Made by a program: the position numbers and the translations under genes. From assembly GCA_965222425.1 (NCBI GenBank), contig CBDCTW010000022.1:868001-932000 (forward strand): a DNA stretch of 64,000 nt, in the 5' to 3' direction. The notes under the pieces were generated by a model. That model saw only the letters and a program-made list of their open reading frames with translations. It made no database searches and was not told the origin of the DNA. Positions 44,196 to 52,991 of the stretch are shown in pieces. How positions within the stretch are numbered: the stretch's first letter is position 1; each line of letters begins with the position of its first letter. This stretch comes from CBDCNP01 sp965222425. Lineage in GTDB: Bacteria > Acidobacteriota > Vicinamibacteria > Marinacidobacterales > DATDRI01.

Positions 44196-45492
44196 ATGCC
44201 TAGGAAATCAAAGAAGCCAGTAAGAAAGCAAACGCACTCGCCTACGGGCAAGGTAGTTGGCCAAGTCGGTCAGATACTGCTACCGATGATAGCTGGGATC
44301 GCGGCCACGAAGGCGGATCTGACGGAATGGGTGTACGAGCAAGGACTGACAGCTCTGCACCTACTGCTCAGAGAGGACGCCGAGGAGATCGCGGGGCTCA
44401 AGGGCAAGCACGAGAAGGAGCGAACTCATAACCACTGGGGGAGCACGAACGGAGAGCTGAGCTTCGGTGGTCGTCGCATCCAAGTGTCGCGACCTCGAGT
44501 TCGCTCGAAGTCGGGCGCGGAGGCGTCGCTTCCACACTTCGAAGCCTTCCGCGAAGAAGACCCGCTTCCAGAGCGAGTGTTGAATCAGATCTTGGTGGGC
44601 GTATCGACCCGAAATTACGAATCGAGTCTGGACAAACCCGCGGCCAAGTTGAAGTCTCGTGGCACGAGTAAGAGTGCCGCCAGCCGTCACCTCGTGAGCC
44701 AGACGACTAAGAAGCTCGAGGAATACCTGTCTCGGCGGCTAGAGGAGTTCGAGCTTGCGGCACTGATGCTGGATGGCCTTGAGGTGGCCGGACAGACCGT
44801 CGTCGTAACTCTAGGTATTACAATAGATGGAACGAAGGTGCCCCTGGGTATATGGCTGGGCTCGACGGAAAACTTTCGAGTGTGCACCGCGATGTTGCAG
44901 GACCTTCTCGAGCGAGGCTTGCGCGTCGATGAGTCGATTCTCTGCGTAGTGGACGGAGGCAAAGGCATCCGCAAGGCACTCGTCGACGTTTTGGGGGACC
45001 TCGCGGTCATCCAAAGGTGCCAGATCCATAAATTCCGAAATCTTCGCTCGTACCTTCCCAAGTCTCGTCACGCCTACGTGCTCCAGACGATGAAGGAAGC
45101 CTACAAGTGCAAGAGTGCCGACAAGGCGCGCAAGCGACTTCAGGCATTGGTGTCGTGGCTCGAGCGAAACGGCTACGACGAAGCTGCCGGAAGCCTTCGT
45201 GAAGGGATGGAAGAAACACTCACGGTCGTGAAGCTCGCGCCGCCCGCCTTACTTCGCCAGTCTCTTGCCACGACGAACGCCATTGAGAATCTCAACGGAA
45301 CCATTCGCAGAGTATCGAGAAACGTCAAGCGTTGGAAGAGTCCTTCCATGGTTCGCCGATGAACCGCTCTTGGCGTCGTCACCGCGCAGAAAAAGTTCCG
45401 GCGTATCAAAGGCTATCGCCATATGGGCGCTCTCGTTCACGCGCTTAGAAGCAAACAGAAATCTCTTGACAGCGATGAGTTTGCTGCCTAAG
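44196..45492 (+). pseudogene. IS256-family transposase 2 with in-frame TGA near the C-terminus
   Basis: The frame is open to 45359 (388 codons) and, after a TGA at 45360-45362, continues in the same phase for 43 codons to TAA at 45490 (TAQKKFRRIKGYRHMGALVH, ending SDEFAA). The stop lies after KRWKSPSMVRR, where related enzymes have Trp. DDE residues: first Asp in ALMLDGLEVAGQTVV near 191, second in ILCVVDGGKGIRKAL near 253, Glu in ATTNAIENLNGTIRR near 358. All lie before the stop. The truncated enzyme lacks only the basic C-terminal end, so loss of activity is likely but not certain. Confidence 0.85.
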
Positions 45493-45551
45493 AGTATTCA
45501 CAGGTGCCGCCGCTACCCGACCAAATTCAACAGCGGCCGGGACATCCCCGG

Positions 45552-45558
45552 TTGTCTT
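45552..45558. repeat. Target-site duplication, right copy (IS256-type element 2)
   Basis: GTTGTCT, matching 44083-44089. Confidence 0.8.
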
Positions 45559-46726
45559 CGAGCAAGCCTTTACGCCGACTCCGTGGACGGTCCCCGCCCA
45601 CATGAGTCTCTTCACCTCTCTTTACCCCTCGGTTCATTCGATCACCCACCTCACACCGCAAAGCGACATGAGCAAAATGCTCCCCGAAATGCTGAAGAAC
45701 GCCGGCTATCAAACGGCAGCGTTCGTGGCTCCGGTCCTCAGCGAGGACTACGGGTTCTCCAAAGGCTACGATCATTACTTCCGAGCCAAACGGGTGCGGC
45801 CCGCCGACATCATGGTGGATCGTGCGCTCGAATGGCTGGCCCAGGAGCCGAGTCGACCGGTGATTCGCAAACCGCCGTTTTTCTTGTTCTTGCACTTGTT
45901 CGACGCGCATCATCCTTACGAGCCCCCCTGGCCATTCGACACCGCCTACGTTCCCGCATATCGACCCAACATTCGAGAGATCAGCCACTCCCATCCCTAC
46001 GCGCAGGACAAAGAGCTCTCCACGGAAGAGCTCACTGAAGTCGTCGCGCTGTACGATGGCGAGATCGCCTATACCGATTTTGCGATCGGCCGTTTCCTGG
46101 ATGAGCTGGAGACACTGGGCCTCTACGACTCATCGCTGATCGTGGTATTCGGCGATCACGGAGAAGGATTCTTGGAGCATGGGCTGATGAACCACGGGAA
46201 CTCCGTCTACGACGAGCTCATTCGCATTCCCCTTCTGGCCCGGTTCCCGGGAGCGCGCCATGCCGGTAAAAGAGTCGAGGAACCGGTTCAGATCATCGAC
46301 GTGACCCCGACGATCCTTAAGGAAGTTGGAATGGAGCCACTGCCCGCGATGCAGGGCTCTTTCCTGTTGGGTCCATTTCAGGCAGACGGCTCTCGACGCT
46401 TTGCCTACGCCTCCGAGGCTTTTGCGGCTTGCCTACGTACGAGCTCTTGGAAACTCATCGAAAACCCGCCCAGCCGGTTCGAGAAGATTCCCAGAGCGAA
46501 GCGGGTAGAGTACGAGCTCTATGATCTAAAAGAGGATCCCCAAGAGCAGAACAACTTGGCCGTCGCACTTCCCGATCGCGTCGAATCGATGTCTCGTACC
46601 CTACACTCCATCGATCAAGAGAATCGCAAGCTACAAGAACGCATCCGAGAAGCCCTCGACGTGAGAGAGCTCGAGCTCACGGAAGAGCAAGAAAGAGAGC
46701 TTCGGGCGCTCGGTTACATCCAGTAG
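45552..46726 (+). pseudogene. Sulfatase-superfamily lipoprotein, C-terminal part (cut by IS256-type element)
   Basis: Reads FEQAFTPTPWTVPAHMSLFT, QTAAFVAPVLSEDYGFSKGY, FLFLHLFDAHHPYEPPWPFD (substrate-binding His/Asp), SLIVVFGDHGEGFLEHGLM (metal-binding Asp-His), and a helical C-terminus ending ELRALGYIQ. The nucleophile position in PWTVPAH is Thr, not the Cys or Ser needed for formylglycine. The enzyme therefore resembles Thr-dependent members of the alkaline phosphatase/sulfatase superfamily. Internal ATG 45602 could start a fragment, but without the metal site encoded upstream. Confidence 0.88.
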
Positions 46727-46734
46727 CCAATCGA

Positions 46735-47295
46735 TCACGTCCCAGGCTTGATACCGGTCACAATCCATTCGGCGCGTGACCAGGCCCCCGTTTGCGGGTT
46801 CCCGAGAGAATATCTCTTCATGGTCAAGGAGAACGCTCTCTCGTCACCTTGGGGTGATTGGAGATTCACCTCGACCTCTGCGACCTCGACCACACCTTGT
46901 AGCTGATCGATCGGCGACCACGTGCGAACCGACTTGCGGGCGGCTTCTCTTCGCTCCTCTAGGCTGCGTCGAAGCCGGTCGACCCGGGATTGGATGCGAA
47001 GCCGTTCCGCTTCGTTGTTCTCCGCTACCGCGGCGCCTCTCGCCGCTCGCGCCTGGCTCACTTTTCGTTGCAGCTTTTCGATGTCGAAGAGCTCTTCACG
47101 CAGTGTCGTGGTACGGGTGATTCGCCACGACGCGATCTCGTAGGGGAGAGGAACGATCGATACTTTGGCGAGAGTCGCCAAGTCCTGATTCTTAGTGGCG
47201 GCCACGAAATCATTGGCTACGTCCTGCTGCGATCGACCGCACGCCGTTAGCATCACGGCCGCGACCAGCGCCCAGCCCTTCCTCGCCCCTGGCAC
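46735..47295 (-). CDS. Small lipoprotein linked to ABC exporter
   Basis: 186 residues from GTG 47295, placed right after the permease stop; the longer frame upstream only overlaps the permease. Signal peptide ends in the lipobox VMLTAC (Cys about residue 19). The mature protein is mostly helical and charged (RIQSRVDRLRRSLEERREAA, a likely coiled coil), preceded by AATKNQDLATLAKVSIVPLP and followed by a beta-rich end WSPIDQLQGVVEVAEVEVNL. No named family. Cotranscription with the exporter and esterase suggests envelope function. Confidence 0.7.
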   Translation of the reverse strand: MPGARKGWALVAAVMLTACGRSQQDVANDFVAATKNQDLATLAKVSIVPLPYEIASWRITRTTTLREELFDIEKLQRKVSQARAARGAAVAENNEAERLRIQSRVDRLRRSLEERREAARKSVRTWSPIDQLQGVVEVAEVEVNLQSPQGDERAFSLTMKRYSLGNPQTGAWSRAEWIVTGIKPGT

Positions 47296-47297
47296 GT

Positions 47298-49847
47298 CTA
47301 CTCGGCGCGGAGAACCGCGAGAGGCTTCTTTCGAAGGATGTCCCTCGTCGTTACCACACCGACGATGCTGACTCCGAGCGCGGCGAGTGGTATTCCGGAA
47401 AGGCTCAGCCAGAAGTTGGGCTGCCAGGGGATCTCGAACAGGTGACGGCACAAGACCCACGTCAGCAAGGGAGCGCCGAGGCCGCCGACCGCACCGGCCA
47501 GGGCGCCGAGCGTTCCGTATTCGAGGAGAACCATGGTCCTGACTGTCTTCCCGCTAGCGCCTAATGTCCTCAGGATCGAAGATTCATACTCGCGTTGGCA
47601 CTTGGTCATGGCCACCGATCCAACCAGAATCATGGCCCCGCTGATCATGGCGATGGCGCCCACTAGCGTGATGGCGAGTGCCAATTTCTCAACAACTCCG
47701 TGGAGCGTCAGCAAGATGTCCCGGAGATCGACGATGGATACGTTTTGGAACTCCGAAATCACGTCGCGCTGCATCCGCGCGCGGGCCGTCGTGTCGAGTG
47801 ACGCCTTCACGAACCCAAGGAACGTGTGAGGCACGTTTGCAAGTGCCCCCGGTCTAAATACGAACATGAAGCCGCCGTTGCGCGCGTCGTTCCAATCCAC
47901 TTCACGAATGCTGGTCACGCGAGCACTCGCTGTCCGACCCAGGATGTCGAAACGCATCGTGTCACCGACCTGAATACCGAAATCTTCCTGTAAGCCCGGC
48001 TCGACCGACACTTCGGCTTCGGTGGAGGGACTGGCGTCCCAAAAGCGACCTTCCACTACCCGCTCGTTGGGATCCAAGTGATCTCGATAGGTGACGGTAA
48101 ACTCACGCCCCAACCAACGGTGCTCGCGAACCTCCTCGTACCCGTCCAGATTGAGCTCGCGACCTTGGACTGCGGTCACTCGAGCCCGCAGAACGGGCAC
48201 CATGCGCACCTCGCGTGCACCGAGGGACATCAGCAGTTGCTCCGCCGGCTCGACCTGATCCGGTTGAACGTCTATCAGAAACATATCCGGCGCATCGTCT
48301 CGGAGCTCCAGTGTGAATTGCTCGAGGAGATTCGTTTCCGTACCACGCGTGCCGAGGATGAAGAACGTACCGAGCCCGACCGCGAGCAATACCATGCGAG
48401 TTTGGTTCCCTGGTCGACTCAGACTGAGGACCGCATGGCGTAGGGGAAACCAGCCCTTCCGGCCCAGAGGCTTCACGAACCGGATCAGCAACGTGCCGGT
48501 GAGATGGAGAACGAGAGCCACGGCTGCGAAACCGATGGTCACGAACGTCCCCACGCGAAGCGATCCCGCCTGCCAGCTGGCGAGCGCGAGCAGGGCGAGC
48601 AGGACGGTTGCGGCTGCCACCACTTCCCATCGATCGACGGCTTCCCACCGGCTCTTCCCCTGGATAACCGAACGATCCACCTCCTGTCGAAGAAGGAGCA
48701 GCGGCTTGATGTGTCTCGACTCCATCAGCGGAATGAGTGAGAACAGGACCGACACTAGAATGCCGATGCCGATCCCCTGGAGCATGGCCGAGCCGGTGAG
48801 GCCGTAGTCGTCCATCTTCAGCCCCGCCACCGCTCCAGGCGGAACCGCCTCCACCGCGAAGTGTGCGATGACCAGCCCGAGAACACTGCCGCCAAATCCG
48901 AGCAGCAAGACTTGAAGCAGATAGATTCCGAAGATCTGCTTGGTGCTTGCCCCGACGCACTTCAGGATAGCGATGCTTCTGAGCTTCCTACGCATGAAGA
49001 CGCCCACGACACTCCAGATGCCGATCCCGCCGAGGATCACGATCACGAAGCCCACCAAGCTCAGATAGTTCTCCGCCCGCGCCAAGCGACGTCCGATCCG
49101 ATCACCCGTCTCCCGATAGGATCGTATCCACGCGTATTCGCTTGCCAGTGTCTGCTTCAAGGTTTCGACCAGGGGCTCGATGCTCGCCTCGTTAGTGCGA
49201 AGGAGAATCTGGTGCCGCACGCGGCCCCCGACACCGAAGAGCTCGGACTTCGTGAAATCGTCGTAGTCAACGAGCACCCGCGGTCCAAATCGGAAAATGC
49301 CCAATCGCTGCCCTGGTTCCTTCGCGATCACGTCACGAACGGTGTAAGCCTGGCCGCCGATGGTCATCTCGTCGCCCACTTCGATACCGAGTCGCGTCAA
49401 CAGCTCAGGCCGCACCACCGCGCCCCGCTCTCTAAGCAGCTCGTGAGAATAGGGCTGACCACTTTCGAGCAGAAGCTCGCCGTAAAGTGGGAACGCCGAC
49501 TGGAGAGCCCTCAGCTCGATCATAGTCGCGACCGCTTTCTCATCGGCGGCGGGTCGAGACATCGTCGCCGTCTCGATGGCTTCGGTCCGCCCCAGGATCG
49601 TGTAGTTCGAGAGACGTTCGTCGATGAGTGCTCTGTTGTCGTCTGACCAGGGCTGGCTGCTCTGAACGATGACATCGGCGGCGGTGAGCGTTTTCGCCTC
49701 TTTCGCTAATGTCGTGCGGATGTTCTGGATCACAGATCGAAGGGCGACGATGGCGGCGACACCGATGGACACGCAGATGAAGAAGAAGAGCAGGCGCCTC
49801 CAGGAGGCACGCATCTCCCGGACCGCCATGCGGAGAACGAACTTCAC
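47298..49847 (-). CDS. ABC transporter permease, FtsX/MacB type (YbbP-like)
   Basis: 849 residues: one N-terminal TM helix, a large periplasmic domain, TM helices around 265-385 (VGFVIVILGGIGIWSVVGVF), a middle pair near 420-460, a second periplasmic domain and a C-terminal bundle (LALAITLVGAIAMISGAMIL). Two FtsX domains and a total length near 800 match E. coli YbbP. Its gene overlaps the ATPase by 4 bp, and a tesA-like gene is adjacent, reproducing the ybbP-ybbA-tesA cluster. Such complexes move or extract molecules in the envelope rather than import solutes. Confidence 0.9.
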   Translation of the reverse strand: MKFVLRMAVREMRASWRRLLFFFICVSIGVAAIVALRSVIQNIRTTLAKEAKTLTAADVIVQSSQPWSDDNRALIDERLSNYTILGRTEAIETATMSRPAADEKAVATMIELRALQSAFPLYGELLLESGQPYSHELLRERGAVVRPELLTRLGIEVGDEMTIGGQAYTVRDVIAKEPGQRLGIFRFGPRVLVDYDDFTKSELFGVGGRVRHQILLRTNEASIEPLVETLKQTLASEYAWIRSYRETGDRIGRRLARAENYLSLVGFVIVILGGIGIWSVVGVFMRRKLRSIAILKCVGASTKQIFGIYLLQVLLLGFGGSVLGLVIAHFAVEAVPPGAVAGLKMDDYGLTGSAMLQGIGIGILVSVLFSLIPLMESRHIKPLLLLRQEVDRSVIQGKSRWEAVDRWEVVAAATVLLALLALASWQAGSLRVGTFVTIGFAAVALVLHLTGTLLIRFVKPLGRKGWFPLRHAVLSLSRPGNQTRMVLLAVGLGTFFILGTRGTETNLLEQFTLELRDDAPDMFLIDVQPDQVEPAEQLLMSLGAREVRMVPVLRARVTAVQGRELNLDGYEEVREHRWLGREFTVTYRDHLDPNERVVEGRFWDASPSTEAEVSVEPGLQEDFGIQVGDTMRFDILGRTASARVTSIREVDWNDARNGGFMFVFRPGALANVPHTFLGFVKASLDTTARARMQRDVISEFQNVSIVDLRDILLTLHGVVEKLALAITLVGAIAMISGAMILVGSVAMTKCQREYESSILRTLGASGKTVRTMVLLEYGTLGALAGAVGGLGAPLLTWVLCRHLFEIPWQPNFWLSLSGIPLAALGVSIVGVVTTRDILRKKPLAVLRAE

Positions 49848-50545
49848 GACGAGCTGCTCGTGGTGACGTTTTTCGAAAGCTCCCGACGGTTTTCCACTCG
49901 TCCGCCCCGCAGCGTCAGAATCACGTCCCCCTGATCGGCTAGCTCGGCGTCGTGAGTGGCGAGGACAATGGTGGACTTTCGACTCCGATGCACTCCCACC
50001 AGCAGATCGATGATGTGGGCTCCGTTGGTGCTATCCAGGTTGCCGGTCGGCTCATCGGCCAGGAGTATCGGCGGATCGTTGGCCAGCGCACGGGCGATCG
50101 CCACCCGCTGCTGCTCACCACCAGACAACTGGGCGGGATAATGATGACCGCGGTCAGACAGGCCCATCTCATCCAAAAGCTGGTGCGCCTTGGCGGCCGG
50201 GCTCGAAGCCTCGGCTAACTCCATGGGCACCAGAACGTTCTCGTAAGCGGTGAGCGAAGGAATGAGGTAAAAGAACTGAAAAACGAATCCAATCTTGTCG
50301 CCGCGGAGACGGGCCAGGCGATCTTCGTCGAGTGCGGTGATGTCCTGTCCATCGATGAAAACGCTGCCCGTGGAGGGGGAATCGAGGCCTGCGATCAATC
50401 CCAGCAGCGTCGATTTTCCGCTGCCCGACGGGCCGACGACCGCTAGAAACTGCCCGGAGGGCACATGAAGATCGAGAGTATGAAGTATGGTGAGCTGTTC
50501 AGGGCCGCTGGCGACTGTTTTGGAAACGCTCTTGAGCTCGATCAT
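49844..50545 (-). CDS. ABC transporter ATPase (YbbA/LolD type)
   Basis: 233 residues. Walker A GPSGSGKSTLLGLIAGLDSP near 39, Q-loop FVFQFFYLIPSLTAYENVLV near 94, signature LSGGEQQRVAIARAL near 144, Walker B PILLADEPTGNLDST near 163 and H-loop IVLATHDAELADQ. The partner is the permease encoded next. It overlaps the tesA-like gene upstream by 4 bp. Confidence 0.94.
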   Translation of the reverse strand: MIELKSVSKTVASGPEQLTILHTLDLHVPSGQFLAVVGPSGSGKSTLLGLIAGLDSPSTGSVFIDGQDITALDEDRLARLRGDKIGFVFQFFYLIPSLTAYENVLVPMELAEASSPAAKAHQLLDEMGLSDRGHHYPAQLSGGEQQRVAIARALANDPPILLADEPTGNLDSTNGAHIIDLLVGVHRSRKSTIVLATHDAELADQGDVILTLRGGRVENRRELSKNVTTSSSS

Positions 50546-51231
50546 GGATTGGAGACGGTCGCCAATATCGGCTCGAGGATCGTCCAGACGTTATTAGCAA
50601 GCTCGCGTGCGCCATTCGAATTGGGATGGATACCGTCCGGTTGGTTCAATGCGCGCTCGCCAGCGACACCCTGCAGTAGGAACGGAAGAGAAGCGACGTC
50701 ATACTCCTCATCCAGCCAGCGGAAGACTTGTTTGAATTCGGCGGTATACGACGCTCCCAGGTTAGGAGGCGCTTCCATACCCGTCAGGAGCACCGCAATC
50801 TCGCGCGACTGGGCGCGCTCGATCATGGCGGCAAGGTTGCGTTTCATGTCAGCTACCGGCAAGCCCCGAAGTCCATCGTTACCACCCAAAGCGAGTATCA
50901 GAATACGGACGTCTCCTTCGAGAACCCAATCGAGCCGCCGAAGACCGCCCGCCGTTGTGTCTCCGGAAACGCCGGCGTTGACGACTTCGAACTGATAACC
51001 TCGTTCGTCCAATCGCTTCTGTAGAACAGCCGGATAGGCCTCGTCTAACGCGAGACCGAAGCCAGCGGTTAGGCTGTCACCCAAGGCCACGATTTTCGGC
51101 CGCTCGGGCTCTGCAGCAACAGCAACTTGTCGCCTTGGACCGGACTCGCTCGCCTGACATCCTTGATAGGCTATCGACGACAGACCGATAGAGAAGATAA
51201 CAATGTTGACTCCCGGTAACGCCGGCCGCAC
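50542..51231 (-). CDS. tesA: TesA-like GDSL esterase/lysophospholipase
   Basis: 229 residues with an N-terminal hydrophobic segment containing Cys (IGLSSIAYQGCQASESG), possibly a lipoprotein signal. SGNH blocks: block I KIVALGDSLTAGFGLALDEA near 46, Gly in block II VVNAGVSGDTTAGGLRRLDW near 79, Asn in LALGGNDGLRGLP near 113, and Asp-His in PDGIHPNSNGARELA near 200. Multifunctional thioesterase/protease I-type enzyme acting in the periplasm. First gene of the exporter operon. Confidence 0.9.
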   Translation of the reverse strand: MRPALPGVNIVIFSIGLSSIAYQGCQASESGPRRQVAVAAEPERPKIVALGDSLTAGFGLALDEAYPAVLQKRLDERGYQFEVVNAGVSGDTTAGGLRRLDWVLEGDVRILILALGGNDGLRGLPVADMKRNLAAMIERAQSREIAVLLTGMEAPPNLGASYTAEFKQVFRWLDEEYDVASLPFLLQGVAGERALNQPDGIHPNSNGARELANNVWTILEPILATVSNP

Positions 51232-51373
51232 GCGCCCAGCTTAGCACAGCGGTATGTTACACTGGGGCCAATCGGCATCTCCGTAAGAACTCACCCGCAA
51301 GGATTTGCAGGCAGGAGTCCATCCTTGACAAAGCATGGCAAAACCTAACAAAGCTTGACGAAGGAGGTACAAC

Positions 51374-51688
51374 GTGATCCTGAGTAACACGGAAACCATC
51401 CCCGGCAAGACGATCCGGGACTTTTACGGGATCGTCACCGGAAGCACGGTTCGAGCAAAGCACGTGGGGCGGGACATCATGGCCGGCCTCAAGAACATCG
51501 TGGGTGGAGAGCTCACCGGCTACACCGAACTCCTCAACGAGGCTCGCACTGAAGCCTTGGAGCGAATGAAACGCCAGGCGCACTCGGTAGGTGCGAACGC
51601 CGTCGTGAACGTACGCTTTTCCACCAGATCCGTTGCCCAAGGCGCCGCAGAGCTTTTCGCCTATGGCACCGCCGTCAAGGTGGAATAA
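51374..51688 (+). CDS. YbjQ-family protein
   Basis: 104 residues from a GTG behind AAGGAGG. Whole length matches the YbjQ/DUF74 fold: LSNTETIPGKTIRDFYGIVT, GSTVRAKHVGRDIMAGLKNI, VGGELTGYTELLNEARTEAL, ERMKRQAHSVGANAVVNVRF and a final beta strand. The family forms pentamers and is described as putative heavy-metal binding; its role is not settled. It is followed after 2 bp by a second YbjQ-type gene. Confidence 0.92.
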   Translation: MILSNTETIPGKTIRDFYGIVTGSTVRAKHVGRDIMAGLKNIVGGELTGYTELLNEARTEALERMKRQAHSVGANAVVNVRFSTRSVAQGAAELFAYGTAVKVE

Positions 51689-51690
51689 CC

Positions 51691-52173
51691 ATGGAAGACT
51701 GGATCCAGATAATCTTCAATCTGGGGCTCCCGCTCGTTGTGTTGATCGGAGCGTATTTCACGGGAACGATCATCGAGCGGCGCCATTACCGGAGTCTCCG
51801 GGTTCGAGAGAACGCGTCCCGACGGTTCCTCGCCGTTACGTTCTCCTACGTTCCCGAGGACCGCGAGGTCGTGGCGTCGGAGCTCGTAACCGGAAGCGTC
51901 GTGATCTCCATCGACCACTTCAAGCGGTTTCTCGCCGGCCTGCGTATGTTGTTCGGCGGACGCATCACATCCTATGAAACGCTACTCGATCGAGGGCGCC
52001 GCGAGGCCATCATGCGCCTCAAAGAAAACAGCAGAAAGCGCGGCTTTCAGGCGGTGATCAATATGAGACTGGAGACTTCGCGGCTCGCAAGCTCCCGAGG
52101 AAATCAGGGAATCGCCGGAGTCGAAGTCCTCGCGTTCGGAACCGCATTGAGATTCGCTATAGTGACGCTTTGA
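51691..52173 (+). CDS. Membrane-anchored YbjQ-type protein
   Basis: 160 residues: one TM helix at 6-28 (IIFNLGLPLVVLIGAYFTG), then a YbjQ-like domain with VASELVTGSVVISIDHFKRF, LFGGRITSYETLLDRGRREA, IMRLKENSRKRGFQAVINMR and GVEVLAFGTAL. It looks like a membrane-tethered duplicate of the preceding gene. The stop overlaps the start of the M48 protease gene (TTGA), suggesting coupled translation of all three. Confidence 0.85.
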   Translation: MEDWIQIIFNLGLPLVVLIGAYFTGTIIERRHYRSLRVRENASRRFLAVTFSYVPEDREVVASELVTGSVVISIDHFKRFLAGLRMLFGGRITSYETLLDRGRREAIMRLKENSRKRGFQAVINMRLETSRLASSRGNQGIAGVEVLAFGTALRFAIVTL

Positions 52174-52991
52174 ACCACGAGCCTCGCCTGCCCCGAGAAG
52201 ACGTCAACTACTCGCGCACTAGCGTGGGCCGAGAGACGGTCCTCCTCGTCGGCGGCTTGATCGGGGCGGCTGGCGCATTCGTCATCCTTGTCGCCCTCGT
52301 TGTGGATCTCATCGTTCCGCTCATCCCGATTTCTTGGGAAGCGAGAGTCTTCCCCGGCTTCTCGACGCTGTTCGCCCCCGAGTTAACGGACGAAAACCGT
52401 GAGCGTCGTGAGCAACTGCAAGAGCTGGTGGACCGGATCGCATCCCATTGGTCGGACAACCCCTACGATGTCCGTGCCGAAGTGATGGAGGAAAGGGACA
52501 ATGCGTTCGCCTTTCCCGGCGGGCTGGTGCTCGTTACATCCGGGATGCTGGACCATGTCCAAAGTGAGAACGAGCTCGCCTTTATCGTAGGCCATGAGCT
52601 GGGACACTTCCGTAATCGCGACCACCTGCGCCATCTGGGGCGGGGCTTGGCATTCGGTCTTCTGGTCGCGGTGATACGGGGAACCGGTGGAGGCGAGTCG
52701 GCCACCGCCCTCATCGCTCTCGCGGAAAACATCACGACGCGGAGTTTCGGAAGGGCTCAGGAAGAAGCGGCCGATGCGTTTGGGCTGGAGCTCGTCTATG
52801 AAGAGTACGGCACCGTCGCCGGCGCGTGGGACTTTTTCGAGCAACTCCCTCAACCGAAGCCGAGTGTCGGGCGCCATGTCGCGAGCTACCTATCGACCCA
52901 CCCTCTCAACAACGAGCGCATCGAGGCGCTGGACCAGCTTGCTTCCGAGCGCGGTTGGTCTACCGAAGGCGAAGTGCAACCACTGAACTAA
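52170..52991 (+). CDS. M48-family membrane metallopeptidase
   Basis: 273 residues from TTG 52170 overlapping the previous stop. One TM helix at about 25-52, then the zinc site FIVGHELGHFRNRDHLRHLG near 140 (HELGH), and the downstream Glu ligand in RAQEEAADAFGLELVYEEYG near 195. The end has STHPLNNERIEAL, typical of M48 proteases of the HtpX/Oma1/BepA group. It probably degrades damaged envelope proteins. The YbjQ pair in front is a recurring kind of context, but here it is only observed. Confidence 0.9.
   Translation: MNHEPRLPREDVNYSRTSVGRETVLLVGGLIGAAGAFVILVALVVDLIVPLIPISWEARVFPGFSTLFAPELTDENRERREQLQELVDRIASHWSDNPYDVRAEVMEERDNAFAFPGGLVLVTSGMLDHVQSENELAFIVGHELGHFRNRDHLRHLGRGLAFGLLVAVIRGTGGGESATALIALAENITTRSFGRAQEEAADAFGLELVYEEYGTVAGAWDFFEQLPQPKPSVGRHVASYLSTHPLNNERIEALDQLASERGWSTEGEVQPLN

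Larger units (their letters stand above)
44090..45551 (+). mobile_element. IS256-family insertion sequence 2
   Basis: 1,462 bp with long imperfect terminal repeats: left GGGGATGTCCCGCCG...GTTGAATTTGG, right in reverse complement CGGGGATGTCCCGGCCG...GTTGAATTTGG, both continuing to GGGTAGCGGCGGC. It is unrelated at the ends to element 1. Inserted in the sulfatase gene with a 7-8 bp duplication. Confidence 0.9.

Noticed and set aside
45602..46726. Treating the second part of the sulfatase as an independent gene starting at ATG 45602
   Set aside because: There is no ribosome site, and the metal-binding N-terminal motif is encoded before the insertion; the frame joins perfectly to the upstream part.
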